Positions 36,311-44,872 of a DNA stretch of 64,000 nucleotides are shown piece after piece. How positions within the stretch are numbered: position 1 is the first letter of the stretch; every line of letters begins with the position of its first letter. Source of the DNA: CAWIDU01 sp963835055 (GTDB taxonomy: Bacteria; Patescibacteriota; Saccharimonadia; Saccharimonadales; UBA4665); contig CAWIDU010000001.1 of NCBI GenBank assembly GCA_963835055.1, forward strand, positions 620,001 to 684,000, read 5' to 3'. The notes under the pieces were generated by a model. It had not been told where the DNA came from and did no database searches. It saw only the letters and a program-made list of their open reading frames with translations. The position numbers and the translations under genes are program-made.

Positions 36311-36751
36311 TTACGCAAATAGCTTTGAAAGCCGGTCTAACATAATAGCCCAACCGTTTGTGTTGTCTTCGAATTGCCCAACTTTAGTCTCTGCTGGTAG
36401 AGATGCGAAGCCCGTTTCTTTCAACGTGACTTTTGTGCCGTTACTGACAGGCTGAATGGTGAACTCGACCAGTGTATTTGGCACGGCAAGCACATCACCG
36501 ACATAATTACCGCGTCCGGGCACCCACCTATAAGCGAAATACTCATGTGGCTTTGCGCTCTCGATGTAAACTCTAACTTTCCCACTGTTCCCAAAGTCGA
36601 ATAATGCCTGTTGCCCAACTTCCAGTGCGCCCTCAACCCCATTAGGAAACCAAGCAACTATTTTTTCTGGATTAGTTACGGCTTCATAAACGCTCTCTTG
36701 TGAAGCTTTTACTACAATTTCCTTTTCGATACTGTCTTTTACATCATTCAT
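36311..36751 (-). CDS. SRPBCC/AHSA1-family protein
   Basis: A 146-residue START-like fold protein: EIVVKASQESVYEAVTNPEKIVAWF at the start, YFAYRWVPG in the middle, TKVTLKETGF near the end. The family binds hydrophobic ligands or acts like the Hsp90 co-chaperone Aha1 domain. First gene of the operon with ArsR and TfoX genes. The whole cassette is AT-rich compared with the core genes around it. Confidence 0.88.
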   Translation of the reverse strand: MNDVKDSIEKEIVVKASQESVYEAVTNPEKIVAWFPNGVEGALEVGQQALFDFGNSGKVRVYIESAKPHEYFAYRWVPGRGNYVGDVLAVPNTLVEFTIQPVSNGTKVTLKETGFASLPAETKVGQFEDNTNGWAIMLDRLSKLFA

Positions 36752-36991
36752 GGCATCTCCTGACTCTACATATTAATAATTTGTAGTTACCACTATAAAC
36801 GCCAGAATTCAAATATGCAACCAGCGAGTTGCATTTCTGCTTTTACTTAAAATTTCTACTCATTTAATTTGACGAATAAATACCGATACAGAATTGATAA
36901 CCCTTATTTTGGATAAACTTATGGTAACTCAAGTTTTTAGCCCGTCGATACTATAACCATCTCGACTCTCGTTAAGCCCATCCCTTGAAAC

Positions 36992-37047
36992 CTAGACCTT
37001 ACGGACTTACATGCTGTAATTGCTATTGGCTGAGCATCACGGTCTAG
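36992..37047. other. Candidate attL site of the serine-recombinase element
   Basis: A perfect 7-bp inverted repeat CTAGACC ... GGTCTAG has its centre at 37019-37020, exactly where the direct repeat ATTGCTATTG begins (37019-37028). Large serine recombinases use about 40-50 bp sites with imperfect dyad symmetry around a short core, so position and size fit. The match is suggestive, not proof. Confidence 0.45.
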
Positions 37048-37068
37048 AACCCCGTAACAGGGGTGGGG

Positions 37069-37132
37069 AAAATGAGACACCACAGAAGGGTTGTGTCTCA
37101 TTTTTAGGACACTAACAGGCTAAAATGAGACA
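37069..37132. repeat. Three copies of AAAATGAGACA, two forming a perfect inverted repeat
   Basis: AAAATGAGACAC at 37069-37080 pairs with GTGTCTCATTTT at 37093-37104 (12 of 12), and a third copy in direct orientation starts at 37122. The first two could fold as a hairpin, and the second arm ends in a T-run, so this could be a terminator that insulates the element. Alternatively the three copies are binding sites for an element-encoded regulator or recombinase. Confidence 0.65.
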
Positions 37133-37252
37133 AATGGGACACGGACCCCGGGTTTTGACGGATTCTAGCATAAAGCCGAACAAAAAACCGCACGCTATTT
37201 GCTACTTCTGGCTTATTCTTGTTAAGCAATTAATAAGTGAGGAGATACTACA

Positions 37253-37441
37253 ATGCAATTTGCTAAAACAGATGGCGATACCCCGCCACTCAGTGAAGAA
37301 GGCCGACATAACCTGGTTCGCTTAGTTGAAGTTTTGATCGAGATTAACGGGGCTAACGCCCCGTTCCAGAGGTCAGGTTTGAAGTGCACGTGGGTCAGGT
37401 TCATGGGGTTGCTTTATCTGTCAAATTATGAGAAAATTTAG
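37253..37441 (+). CDS. Small hypothetical protein at the element's left end
   Basis: 62 residues, unrecognised. A strong GAGGAG Shine-Dalgarno lies 9 bases before ATG 37253, which supports translation, and it is followed after 5 bases by the next gene on the same strand. No motif is visible. It could be an excision or control protein, but nothing shows this. Confidence 0.5.
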   Translation: MQFAKTDGDTPPLSEEGRHNLVRLVEVLIEINGANAPFQRSGLKCTWVRFMGLLYLSNYEKI

Positions 37442-37446
37442 ATAAT

Positions 37447-38364
37447 ATGACTGAGGTACGAGGGGGACAGCCTGAGACTTTCCTCGACCTGTCCCTGCAA
37501 AAAACAACCCATATCGAACGAGCCTTAGGCCATTTAGCTAAGGCTATTGAGCTGGAATTGGTAGACATAAGCCTTGATCCGTCCAGTCTAGGCGATGATG
37601 ATAGGGAGAAATTCACTCTTTTGGGTCAAAAACTGGCAAGACTTTCCGGCCTAAGTTATGAACTGTTGGCAGATATATCAAGTGCAACTGGGACACCGCT
37701 GGAAGCCGGACAACCCGGCAAGTTAGAAGTACCCGTCGAAGAAGGAGAGAAACCAGCCGCACTACCTACTGGAGAATCACATCGGACAAGGTCAGGATCA
37801 GTAACTAGGGCTCCAGAAGATCAACCAAGACCAAGGCGTACTAGTCCCTCTAGAAGTCCGGCTCGTACAGTCAGAGCTAAAGTTGGTGTTACAACACGTC
37901 CAGAAACCGACCAAACCGAGCAAAACAACCTTTATAGACGTATCGTAAATCCCGATGAGCTTCCTGCAATGCGTCCAGTTGATGAATCAGAAGCAATCAA
38001 TGCAGAGATTACTACTGACAATAGTATTAAAATTGGACAAACACAAATACCACTTGGCAAACATGAGCTCTACTTATTCAATGCTCTCCTCATGCTCAGA
38101 GATAAGCCACGCTCTGCTAGTGAGCTTCGAGAGCTTGGTTTTAATCCTGATGCAAAAAGCCAGAACCAGATCAACAGTTCCTTCTCACGTACAATGAGCG
38201 ACCTTATTGATAAATTAAACGGTGCAGCCCGTAAAGAGATAATTAAGAAGTTAGGCGATAAAAAATCTACACGATATGCTGTTAATCCTAAACTTGTACT
38301 CTCCGATGTGAGAGAAAAAGTACAGCAATCCGTAAATACCCCCACCGGGGTAAAAAAAAATTAA
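37447..38364 (+). CDS. Element-encoded protein with disordered centre and C-terminal HTH-like domain
   Basis: A 305-residue protein I do not recognise. An N-terminal helical domain (about 1-85) is followed by a Pro/Arg/Ser-rich, probably disordered segment (about 90-170) and a C-terminal domain with a winged-helix look (PLGKHELYLFNALLML, SASELRELGF, then FSRTMSDLIDKLN). The stop is followed after two bases by the sigma factor gene, so the two are likely translated together. A sigma-regulatory or DNA-binding role is plausible from that coupling, but is inference. Confidence 0.7.
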   Translation: MTEVRGGQPETFLDLSLQKTTHIERALGHLAKAIELELVDISLDPSSLGDDDREKFTLLGQKLARLSGLSYELLADISSATGTPLEAGQPGKLEVPVEEGEKPAALPTGESHRTRSGSVTRAPEDQPRPRRTSPSRSPARTVRAKVGVTTRPETDQTEQNNLYRRIVNPDELPAMRPVDESEAINAEITTDNSIKIGQTQIPLGKHELYLFNALLMLRDKPRSASELRELGFNPDAKSQNQINSSFSRTMSDLIDKLNGAARKEIIKKLGDKKSTRYAVNPKLVLSDVREKVQQSVNTPTGVKKN

Positions 38365-38366
38365 AT

Positions 38367-39515
38367 TTGCCGCCACATAAGTCTAAGAATGGCATTGCCA
38401 TTGACTCACGTGCTGAACTGACTGGTCAAGAGAGGGACGGTATCATTATAGGTGTCGTTAAAAGATATGAACGTCATCCACAGGTCGTGCGTGACTCGGA
38501 GCAATTTAATACAAGACCGTCGTTAAGAAAATCGCCTACAGATTTAGTGAGTCGTTACTTTGAAGAGGCCGGTCAGTATGCTTTATTAACGGCAGAAGAT
38601 GAGTTGCGGCTCTTCTCTCACATAGAACACGGCATAAAGGTCTATAACGGCGCAAGTGACCTCAATAATTTAAGTGAGAGTGAGGAACAAGCTCTAATCA
38701 ATCTAGCCACTGCCTATCAAACTATCTATAAGTCAAATACAAAACTAGTCATATCAATCGCTGAAAAATATGCTGGCTTTAATGTGTTACCTTTTATTGA
38801 CCTAATACAAGAAGGAAATATTGGCCTATCAAAGGGTATTACAAGAAATGATATCACTAGGGGCTACAAGTTCTCAACTTATGCTACTCAGTGGATCGAC
38901 CAAAATATCACTCGTGCTATGGCTGATACGGGTCGTACCATTCGCCTGCCCGTACATAGACACGAACAATGGCTGAAGCTTAATAAAGTGTTCCTAAACT
39001 TATCGCAGAAACTTGACCGTGAAGCGACTGTGGCTGAAGTAGCTGAAGTTATGGGTATGTCTGCAAAGCAGGTCGACGACTTGCAGCGCAATGGTGCATT
39101 AACCCTAAAGTCTCTCAATGAGCCTATTGGAGATGGCGAGGATAGCGAAATGGGAGACATTATTGCAGATCCATTTGCTAGAATCGACAGCGCTATAGAC
39201 AACTTATCAAATAGGCAATACTTGATGGACATACTAGTGGCTGCTCCGCTTAATCCAAAAGAGCTATCGGTGCTTTGCCTCCGAAATGGTGTCGCACTTG
39301 AAATATTTAATGATGTCATGGTTAACGTGCGAGACGGTGAACGTAGCTACGAAGAGCTTATGCATAATATGCCTACCACGGATGGACTAACGCTTGAAAC
39401 TATTGGAGAGCTTTTTGGTCTCACTCGAGAAAGGGTTAGGCAACTAGAAGCTAGTGCATTGGAAAAGATTCGCATTAACCTAGATCTGCAACAAGAGGAA
39501 AAAGACGCAGCATGA
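38367..39515 (+). CDS. Sigma-70 family RNA polymerase sigma factor carried by the element
   Basis: A 382-residue, primary-like sigma factor. Region 1.2 (DLVSRYFEEAGQYALLTAEDE), region 2 (IDLIQEGNIGLSKGI, then YKFSTYATQWIDQNITRAM with the -10-melting aromatics), region 3 (LPVHRHEQWLKLNKV), and region 4.2 (IGELFGLTRERVRQLEASAL) are all present. Region 1.1 is missing. It starts with TTG 38367, two bases after the upstream stop. Group 1/2-type sigma factors of this architecture are usually chromosomal housekeeping proteins, and finding one inside a compact recombinase-bearing element is unusual. It may transcribe the element's own genes or redirect host polymerase. Confidence 0.92.
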   Translation: MPPHKSKNGIAIDSRAELTGQERDGIIIGVVKRYERHPQVVRDSEQFNTRPSLRKSPTDLVSRYFEEAGQYALLTAEDELRLFSHIEHGIKVYNGASDLNNLSESEEQALINLATAYQTIYKSNTKLVISIAEKYAGFNVLPFIDLIQEGNIGLSKGITRNDITRGYKFSTYATQWIDQNITRAMADTGRTIRLPVHRHEQWLKLNKVFLNLSQKLDREATVAEVAEVMGMSAKQVDDLQRNGALTLKSLNEPIGDGEDSEMGDIIADPFARIDSAIDNLSNRQYLMDILVAAPLNPKELSVLCLRNGVALEIFNDVMVNVRDGERSYEELMHNMPTTDGLTLETIGELFGLTRERVRQLEASALEKIRINLDLQQEEKDAA

Positions 39516-39545
39516 TTACCGCGTTGAGGATACTCTTAAAAAGCT

Positions 39546-42377
39546 ATGCCTAAAGATTTTGAACAGGAACATACAGACAATACTGCATCTGCCCAACAGA
39601 TAGTTGAGAGTGGTGCCGCAAGCTATGTCGTAGGAGAAGCTTTTACTGGCGACCAAATCAATACTGATGCCGTCTCTCTCCTTGGCAATATTCATAAAGA
39701 TCATCCTGAGATTGAGGAACGACCTTATCAATTAGATTGTCTTAATGCCCTTGCTAGGACAAGACAAAACGGTCACGACAAAGCTCTCATTCATATGGCT
39801 ACAGGACTGGGCAAGACTACTGTAGTAGCAACAGATGTGAAGCGCTATCTTCAAGAAAACCCCGAATCACGAGTCTTATTTCTCTGTCATCAAAACGAAA
39901 TATTAAAGCAGGCCAGAGAGCGTTTCGAGTTGATAGTTGGTTCAGAAAACGGCGAAACTTATGGCAGCTTCACAGGCGAATCAAAAGATATGCATAAGCC
40001 AACTTGCCTATTTGCATCATTTCAGACAATGAAGAATTGGCGTGAGCACTTTGACGAAGATGAGTTCGACTACATAGTTGTTGATGAAAGCCACCATGGT
40101 AAAGCAGAAACTTATGCTCCTACCTTGGAATACTTTAAGCCGCAGTTCCTATTGGGTTTAACGGCAACACCTGATCGCCAAGACTTGCAAGATATTAGAG
40201 AAATATTTGGACGTGAGATTTATTCTAAGTCTCTAGCTCAAGCGCTCGCCGAAAAATTGTTAGCAAGGCCTGATTACAGAGTCATTGTGGACGATATACA
40301 GGAGGGGTTGCTGGACGATGAAAATATTAGCCTAGCCGAACTTAATAAAAAGTTCTTTATACCTAAGCGTGATGAAGAAATTACAAAAATAATTCAGGAA
40401 CGCGTTCAGGACGTGAAAGATCCAAAAATGATTATCTTTTGTCCTAGCATAGAGCACTCTCGTCGAATTGCGGATCTGTTGCCTGGCGCAAAAGCTTTTC
40501 ATTCCGACTTGGAAAAACAAGAGCGAAAAGACACACTTGATGAGTTTAAGACGGGCGATGTTCCCGCTCTTGTTACTGTTGATATGTTCAATGAGGGCAT
40601 GGATATAGCAGAAGCTAACGTCATAGTATTTTTGCGTTCCACGCAATCTGAGACAATCTTCCTTCAGCAGCTTGGTAGAGGATTAAGAAAACTCCCCACA
40701 AAAGATAGCGTATTGGTTCTAGATTTTGTTGCTAACTGCGATCGCCTGTTAATGATTGAAAAATTATTGCACGATACGATGGGCAGATATGAGGGTCAGG
40801 GAGAAAGTTCTTCCAGACCGTCCACAGGAGAACTGGATGAGTTCGAGAGCTGGGACACTACTGACCTCTACTCCTTAGAATTTAAGGATATTGAAGACGA
40901 AATTGATGCGCTGAGAGATTTAAAATTAGGTAGTTTTGAATTTACAGAAACAACTAGAAAGATTCTAGACATTGTAAGGAATATGACACGTTTATCGCGC
41001 AATTTCCAACCAGCCAAAGAGGGCTGGCTATATGTTGGTCAGCTTGCAGAAGAAGCGGGTTGTACGCGACAGACTATTATAAAGATAGCCCGGGACATGG
41101 GTGTTAACGGTACAAATATGGTTGGCAGTAAGGGCAGTCATGTGGGCTTGTATTTTTCCCCTGAACACTCGGAGATTCTTGCAGCAAAGTTAGGATCCAT
41201 TCCAGAGGCTCCTGAAGATTGGATCTCGCAAAAAGGACTTCAGCAGCAATACGGGCTTAATCCGTATACGACAGCGAAGGTTGCCCAAGAGCTGGATATC
41301 GCAGGTACGGTCATGAAAGGTAAACATGGCCAACAAGGAATTTTCTACTCGGAAGTGGAGCAAAAGCAAATTCTGGAGGCCGCAAGCAAATTAGAACGGG
41401 CTGACGACGAGTGGTTAAATATTAGTTCTATAACTAAGTTGAGTCAGCTTAGTCACCCAACTATAGCTAGGATAGTCAAAGAACTAGGTCTTACTGGTAC
41501 GCTTATGAGAGACTCAACCGGGCATGAAGTGGTCCACTATTCACCAGAAGAGCGAGTTCAGATCCTTTCAGAAGCAGAAAAAAGGGTATCCGTTGTGCCA
41601 GAAGGTTGGTTGTCTGCTAGTCTCATACAAAAACAATATGGCATACATGCTCGGGTTGTTGACAGAATAGCCAAACAGCTCGGTATAGATGGAAGGCGTC
41701 TGCGTACAAAACTAGGCAAAGAGACGGCTCATTATTCACCAGACGAGACAGAGAGCATCATTCAGAACGCCCCTTCTCGGTCAAAGTTAGATAAGGCTCC
41801 TGAAGGTTATATGAGTGCATTAAGTTTGGCGAAACAGACTGGTATGAGCGATGAAACAATCGCGAGGCGCGCAGATAAGTTAGGTCTGGCATGGGAGACT
41901 TATAAAAACTCTCGTGGTAAAGAAGCGCGATTTCTATCCCCAGAAAATATCCAACACTTACAAGCAAACCTGGATAAAGAACCTGACATAACTCCTGAAG
42001 GTTATATGTCATTAAAAGGATTAGCCGAAAATCTTGAAATGGCTGAATCTACAATAAAAAGAATCACTCGTGAGTTGGGACTAACTGCAGTAAGATACAG
42101 GGAACCGAGCACTAATAATGTTTTTGGCTACTTTAGTCCTGAGCAAATCACTGAAATAAGTCAGAGTGAATATTTTGGCAGAACTACACCACCTGAAGGT
42201 TATATGTACGGCTCAGAGATTACGGAAATAGTTGGCGTAACACTGACTACCGTCAATAGTGCGGTGAAGAAAATGGGTCTCACGCCGTCTAGCTTTATGC
42301 ATCCTAAGACTAAAAGGACGACCGCATATTTTTCACCGGAACAGATAGAACAAATAAGGGATTATTTTGGAGCCTAA
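39546..42377 (+). CDS. SF2 DEAD/DEAH-type helicase with seven C-terminal HTH-like repeats
   Basis: A 943-residue protein. Residues about 55-410 form a superfamily-2 helicase of the COG1061/type III restriction-subunit type: Q-motif area RPYQLDCLNAL, Walker A MATGLGKTT, DESH, LTATP, and motif VI QQLGRGLRK. A linker (about 415-490) contains DLYSLEFKDIEDEID. Residues 493-943 are seven repeats of about 65 residues starting near W494, W559, W623, W688, Y755, Y820 and Y886, each with E-G-[WY]-[LM], an HTH-like core and a final YFSPEQ-like segment. No nuclease domain is recognisable. The repeats look like a modular DNA-binding array, so the protein may translocate or remodel at specific DNA. Confidence 0.9.
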   Translation: MPKDFEQEHTDNTASAQQIVESGAASYVVGEAFTGDQINTDAVSLLGNIHKDHPEIEERPYQLDCLNALARTRQNGHDKALIHMATGLGKTTVVATDVKRYLQENPESRVLFLCHQNEILKQARERFELIVGSENGETYGSFTGESKDMHKPTCLFASFQTMKNWREHFDEDEFDYIVVDESHHGKAETYAPTLEYFKPQFLLGLTATPDRQDLQDIREIFGREIYSKSLAQALAEKLLARPDYRVIVDDIQEGLLDDENISLAELNKKFFIPKRDEEITKIIQERVQDVKDPKMIIFCPSIEHSRRIADLLPGAKAFHSDLEKQERKDTLDEFKTGDVPALVTVDMFNEGMDIAEANVIVFLRSTQSETIFLQQLGRGLRKLPTKDSVLVLDFVANCDRLLMIEKLLHDTMGRYEGQGESSSRPSTGELDEFESWDTTDLYSLEFKDIEDEIDALRDLKLGSFEFTETTRKILDIVRNMTRLSRNFQPAKEGWLYVGQLAEEAGCTRQTIIKIARDMGVNGTNMVGSKGSHVGLYFSPEHSEILAAKLGSIPEAPEDWISQKGLQQQYGLNPYTTAKVAQELDIAGTVMKGKHGQQGIFYSEVEQKQILEAASKLERADDEWLNISSITKLSQLSHPTIARIVKELGLTGTLMRDSTGHEVVHYSPEERVQILSEAEKRVSVVPEGWLSASLIQKQYGIHARVVDRIAKQLGIDGRRLRTKLGKETAHYSPDETESIIQNAPSRSKLDKAPEGYMSALSLAKQTGMSDETIARRADKLGLAWETYKNSRGKEARFLSPENIQHLQANLDKEPDITPEGYMSLKGLAENLEMAESTIKRITRELGLTAVRYREPSTNNVFGYFSPEQITEISQSEYFGRTTPPEGYMYGSEITEIVGVTLTTVNSAVKKMGLTPSSFMHPKTKRTTAYFSPEQIEQIRDYFGA
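41022..42374 (+). repeat. Seven tandem ~195-bp coding repeats
   Basis: The seven HTH-like units of the helicase gene. At DNA level units 5, 6 and 7 share the exact 15-mer CCTGAAGGTTATATG (41799, 41994, 42192), while units 1-3 are more diverged, which suggests the array grew at its 3' end. Confidence 0.75.
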
Positions 42378-42427
42378 TTTATTTCCTGCCATGTCTTCTA
42401 AATGCAATCTACACCATAAAGCTATGC

Positions 42428-42433
42428 TACAAT
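42428..42433 (+). promoter_or_regulatory. -10 element before the 370-residue gene
   Basis: TACAAT four bases before ATG 42438, in a 60-base gap after the helicase gene. Suggests an internal, leaderless promoter in the element. Confidence 0.4.
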
Positions 42434-42437
42434 CAAA

Positions 42438-43550
42438 ATGATGAAAGATCTCGCCCCTGATATTTACGGTATTGAGTTCAAAGATATCTATGAAATTGAG
42501 TTTGATGATCTTGGTGAGACCGCAATAAGTACGCCTGACCAAAGTATGCCGATGGTTACTGATGTCACCAGTACCGAAGAAACCTCCGTCGATAATAGTG
42601 GAATTGAGGCATCGCATAACCATTCGGCATCCCTAGCTGGAAGCCTTGCCCTAGAACCAACTATCACACCTGTAGAAGTAGTCTCTCTAACAGACCCGCG
42701 TGTTATGCGTGACGCTGGTGTTGCGTCAGAAGATACGAGAACAGAGTCTCTAAAACCACGGTCCGATATACCTGAGCATGTACTTGCCATCGCTGACAAG
42801 GCTATTCAGGCATTGATCGGCTCAACAAAAAAAGATGTCGTTCCCTTGGCTCAAATAAGCGATCTAGCCTTCGGGACTAGGCATGGGAGAGATCCTGAGT
42901 TTGGTGATTTTTTGGCTGCCATAAAGCAGGATCCGCGATTGGATTACCGAGGCGAGCAACAGTATAGGATTATCAGAGATAGAGATGATGCTCAAAATCC
43001 TTACTGGCCTGGTGAACAGCCACACATTGACACCAATGAGTTAGCAGTTCTGGTGGTTAATGCAGCATATCAAATGTCAGAAAGTCCCGGACGGAGCATG
43101 CAGCCAGGGCAAGTATTTGGTATTTTGAAATCGCTTGGTCTGTATCTTACAGCCGACGAAGCTCATGAATTCTTTGCCATTCTTGCCACGCACCCAAATG
43201 TTACGGCGCACGAAAGCGGAGGATTTTCATACAAACCAAACATGTCGTTTGAGGCTCAGACAGAAGGCTTCGCGGCAATCGATCGTGTCTCTAACACTAG
43301 CGATCGACCCATGACGCCTAGGCAAATTTCTAAAACGCTTAAGGACATCAAATACAGTTCTGAGTTTAGAAAAGCACAAGATGAAATGAAGCGTTTAGCT
43401 AACCCCAGACGAAGAGGCCGCAAGAAAAGCGGTGGCGGAATGGGTCCAATCGGTGGTTTATCGGCTAAAAAAGGCTATCAGGGAAGGTCTCACGGTAAGA
43501 AGGTCACTCTTGATTCTCTCATTGCAGATACAAGCAAAAAAGTAGCCTAG
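42438..43550 (+). CDS. Element-encoded protein with two HTH-like domains and basic tail
   Basis: A 370-residue protein, unrecognised. It begins with an acidic segment (DIYGIEFKDIYEIEFDD) nearly matching one in the helicase linker. After a disordered Ser/Thr-rich stretch come two similar ~75-residue domains (about 112-185, IPEHVLAIADKAIQALIG onward, and about 195-275, IDTNELAVLVVNAAYQMS onward), each with a winged-helix look. The C-terminus is Arg/Lys/Gly-rich (RRRGRKKSGGG), a likely nucleic-acid-binding tail. It lies between helicase and recombinase and may be a DNA-binding partner of the helicase. That is inference. Confidence 0.75.
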   Translation: MMKDLAPDIYGIEFKDIYEIEFDDLGETAISTPDQSMPMVTDVTSTEETSVDNSGIEASHNHSASLAGSLALEPTITPVEVVSLTDPRVMRDAGVASEDTRTESLKPRSDIPEHVLAIADKAIQALIGSTKKDVVPLAQISDLAFGTRHGRDPEFGDFLAAIKQDPRLDYRGEQQYRIIRDRDDAQNPYWPGEQPHIDTNELAVLVVNAAYQMSESPGRSMQPGQVFGILKSLGLYLTADEAHEFFAILATHPNVTAHESGGFSYKPNMSFEAQTEGFAAIDRVSNTSDRPMTPRQISKTLKDIKYSSEFRKAQDEMKRLANPRRRGRKKSGGGMGPIGGLSAKKGYQGRSHGKKVTLDSLIADTSKKVA

Positions 43551-43583
43551 ACTTCCACCCCCATTGCGGTACCTTGTACGTGT

Positions 43584-44849
43584 ATGGAAACAGCACCACA
43601 ACTCAAGTATTGCTTGTATGCCCGTAAATCGAGCGAATCAGACGAACGCCAAGCCATGTCCATTGACTCCCAAATCAAGGAAATGACGGATATGGCCAAA
43701 CGCGAAGGCTTAAATATTGTAAAAGTCCTCAGAGAAAGCCATTCAGCTAAAGATTCTGGCCAACGTAAGGTATATAACCAACTTATCAAGGAAATTGATG
43801 CCGGTGAGTATAATGCGACGCTAGTGTGGGATCCTTCAAGACTCAGCAGGTGTGCTGGTGACTTAGGCTCACTAGTAGACCTAATGGATAGAGGCAAGCT
43901 CAAAAGCATCCGTACCTTTTCTCAAACTTTCGGCAACAACCCAAATGAGAAGTTCCTCCTCATGATCCTGTGTAGTCAAGCCAAGCTAGAGAACGATAAC
44001 CGTGGTATTAACGTAAAACGTGGCATACGTGCTAAATGTGAGATGGGTTGGCGACCAGGTACTGCCCCACTCGGCTACATGAACCGGGCATTCGCGGGTG
44101 TTAAAGACATAATCCTCGACCCTGATCGTGCTCCACTTGTTACTGAGGCCTTTAATCGAGCAGCGCAGGGCTGGAGTGGCCGCAGGCTACATACCTGGCT
44201 ACTATCCGAGGGCTTTACCAATAGAAGTGGCTCAAAAGTATCCATAAGTCAGATATTCCTCATGCTTAACAATACCTTTTATTATGGTGAATTCGAATTC
44301 CCAGAAGATAGTCGCAAGATATATCAGGGCTCACATAAGCCGTTGACCACCAAGGCTATCTTTGATCAAATTCAGCAAAGTAGATCAATACCCAATAGAG
44401 CTGATTGGGGTACTAAGAACTTTGCCTTCAAAGATATCTTCAAATGTGGCAGCTGCGGGGCAAGTATTACGGCCGAGGAAAAGTTTAAGGCACTCTTGGA
44501 CGGCAGTTTCAATCGGCACGTGTACTACCACTGCACCAAGAAGGTTGACCCCAACTGTCAAGAGAAATACATCAATGAAAAAGACCTCGTCCATCAGCTG
44601 GTCAACTACTTTGCAGAACACGCCGATCACATCAAAGTATCCGATGAAGTGGCAAGGAAAATGGTACGGCACGCTGAAGTTGTCGCGCAGTCGCTAGATA
44701 AGCGCGGCATACCACATGAAGAAATCGATCCACTCACCGAATATGGTGAGTACATACTCAATCACGGCACCTATAGCGAGCAAACAAAGCTTATAGAGGG
44801 TGTGCAGAGCAGGTTTGTCATCCGGGATCAGACTATACAAGTAGGTTGA
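43584..44849 (+). CDS. Large serine recombinase (element integrase)
   Basis: A 421-residue site-specific recombinase. The resolvase domain starts YCLYARKSSESDERQ with nucleophile Ser16, followed by WDPSRLSR. The recombinase domain contains GWRPGTAPLGYMNR, and a zinc ribbon is formed by FKCGSCG and later YYHC with a further C. Its gene is the last of the element and ends 24 bases before the right copy of ATTGCTATTG, the usual position for an integrase next to its attachment site. It would catalyse integration and, with a directionality factor, excision of the element. Confidence 0.93.
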   Translation: METAPQLKYCLYARKSSESDERQAMSIDSQIKEMTDMAKREGLNIVKVLRESHSAKDSGQRKVYNQLIKEIDAGEYNATLVWDPSRLSRCAGDLGSLVDLMDRGKLKSIRTFSQTFGNNPNEKFLLMILCSQAKLENDNRGINVKRGIRAKCEMGWRPGTAPLGYMNRAFAGVKDIILDPDRAPLVTEAFNRAAQGWSGRRLHTWLLSEGFTNRSGSKVSISQIFLMLNNTFYYGEFEFPEDSRKIYQGSHKPLTTKAIFDQIQQSRSIPNRADWGTKNFAFKDIFKCGSCGASITAEEKFKALLDGSFNRHVYYHCTKKVDPNCQEKYINEKDLVHQLVNYFAEHADHIKVSDEVARKMVRHAEVVAQSLDKRGIPHEEIDPLTEYGEYILNHGTYSEQTKLIEGVQSRFVIRDQTIQVG

Positions 44850-44872
44850 TACAGATCTGGAGAGCCATCGTC

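Larger units (their letters stand above)
36752..37252. other. 500-base non-coding junction between cassette and integrated element
   Basis: I see no convincing gene here. It contains, left to right, an AT-rich stretch (36780-36960), a CTAGACC/GGTCTAG inverted repeat (36992-36998 and 37041-37047), the ATTGCTATTG candidate attachment core at 37019, a short CCCC/GGGG hairpin near 37050-37064, and three copies of AAAATGAGACA. It reads as the left end of the element plus its control region. Confidence 0.6.

Noticed and set aside
37125..37325. Frame of 66 codons at the left end of the element
   Set aside because: It has no ribosome-binding site and overlaps the 62-residue gene that has a strong one.
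39546..42377. Type III restriction enzyme subunit
   Set aside because: The helicase core is related, but there is no PD-(D/E)xK nuclease segment and no neighbouring methyltransferase gene.
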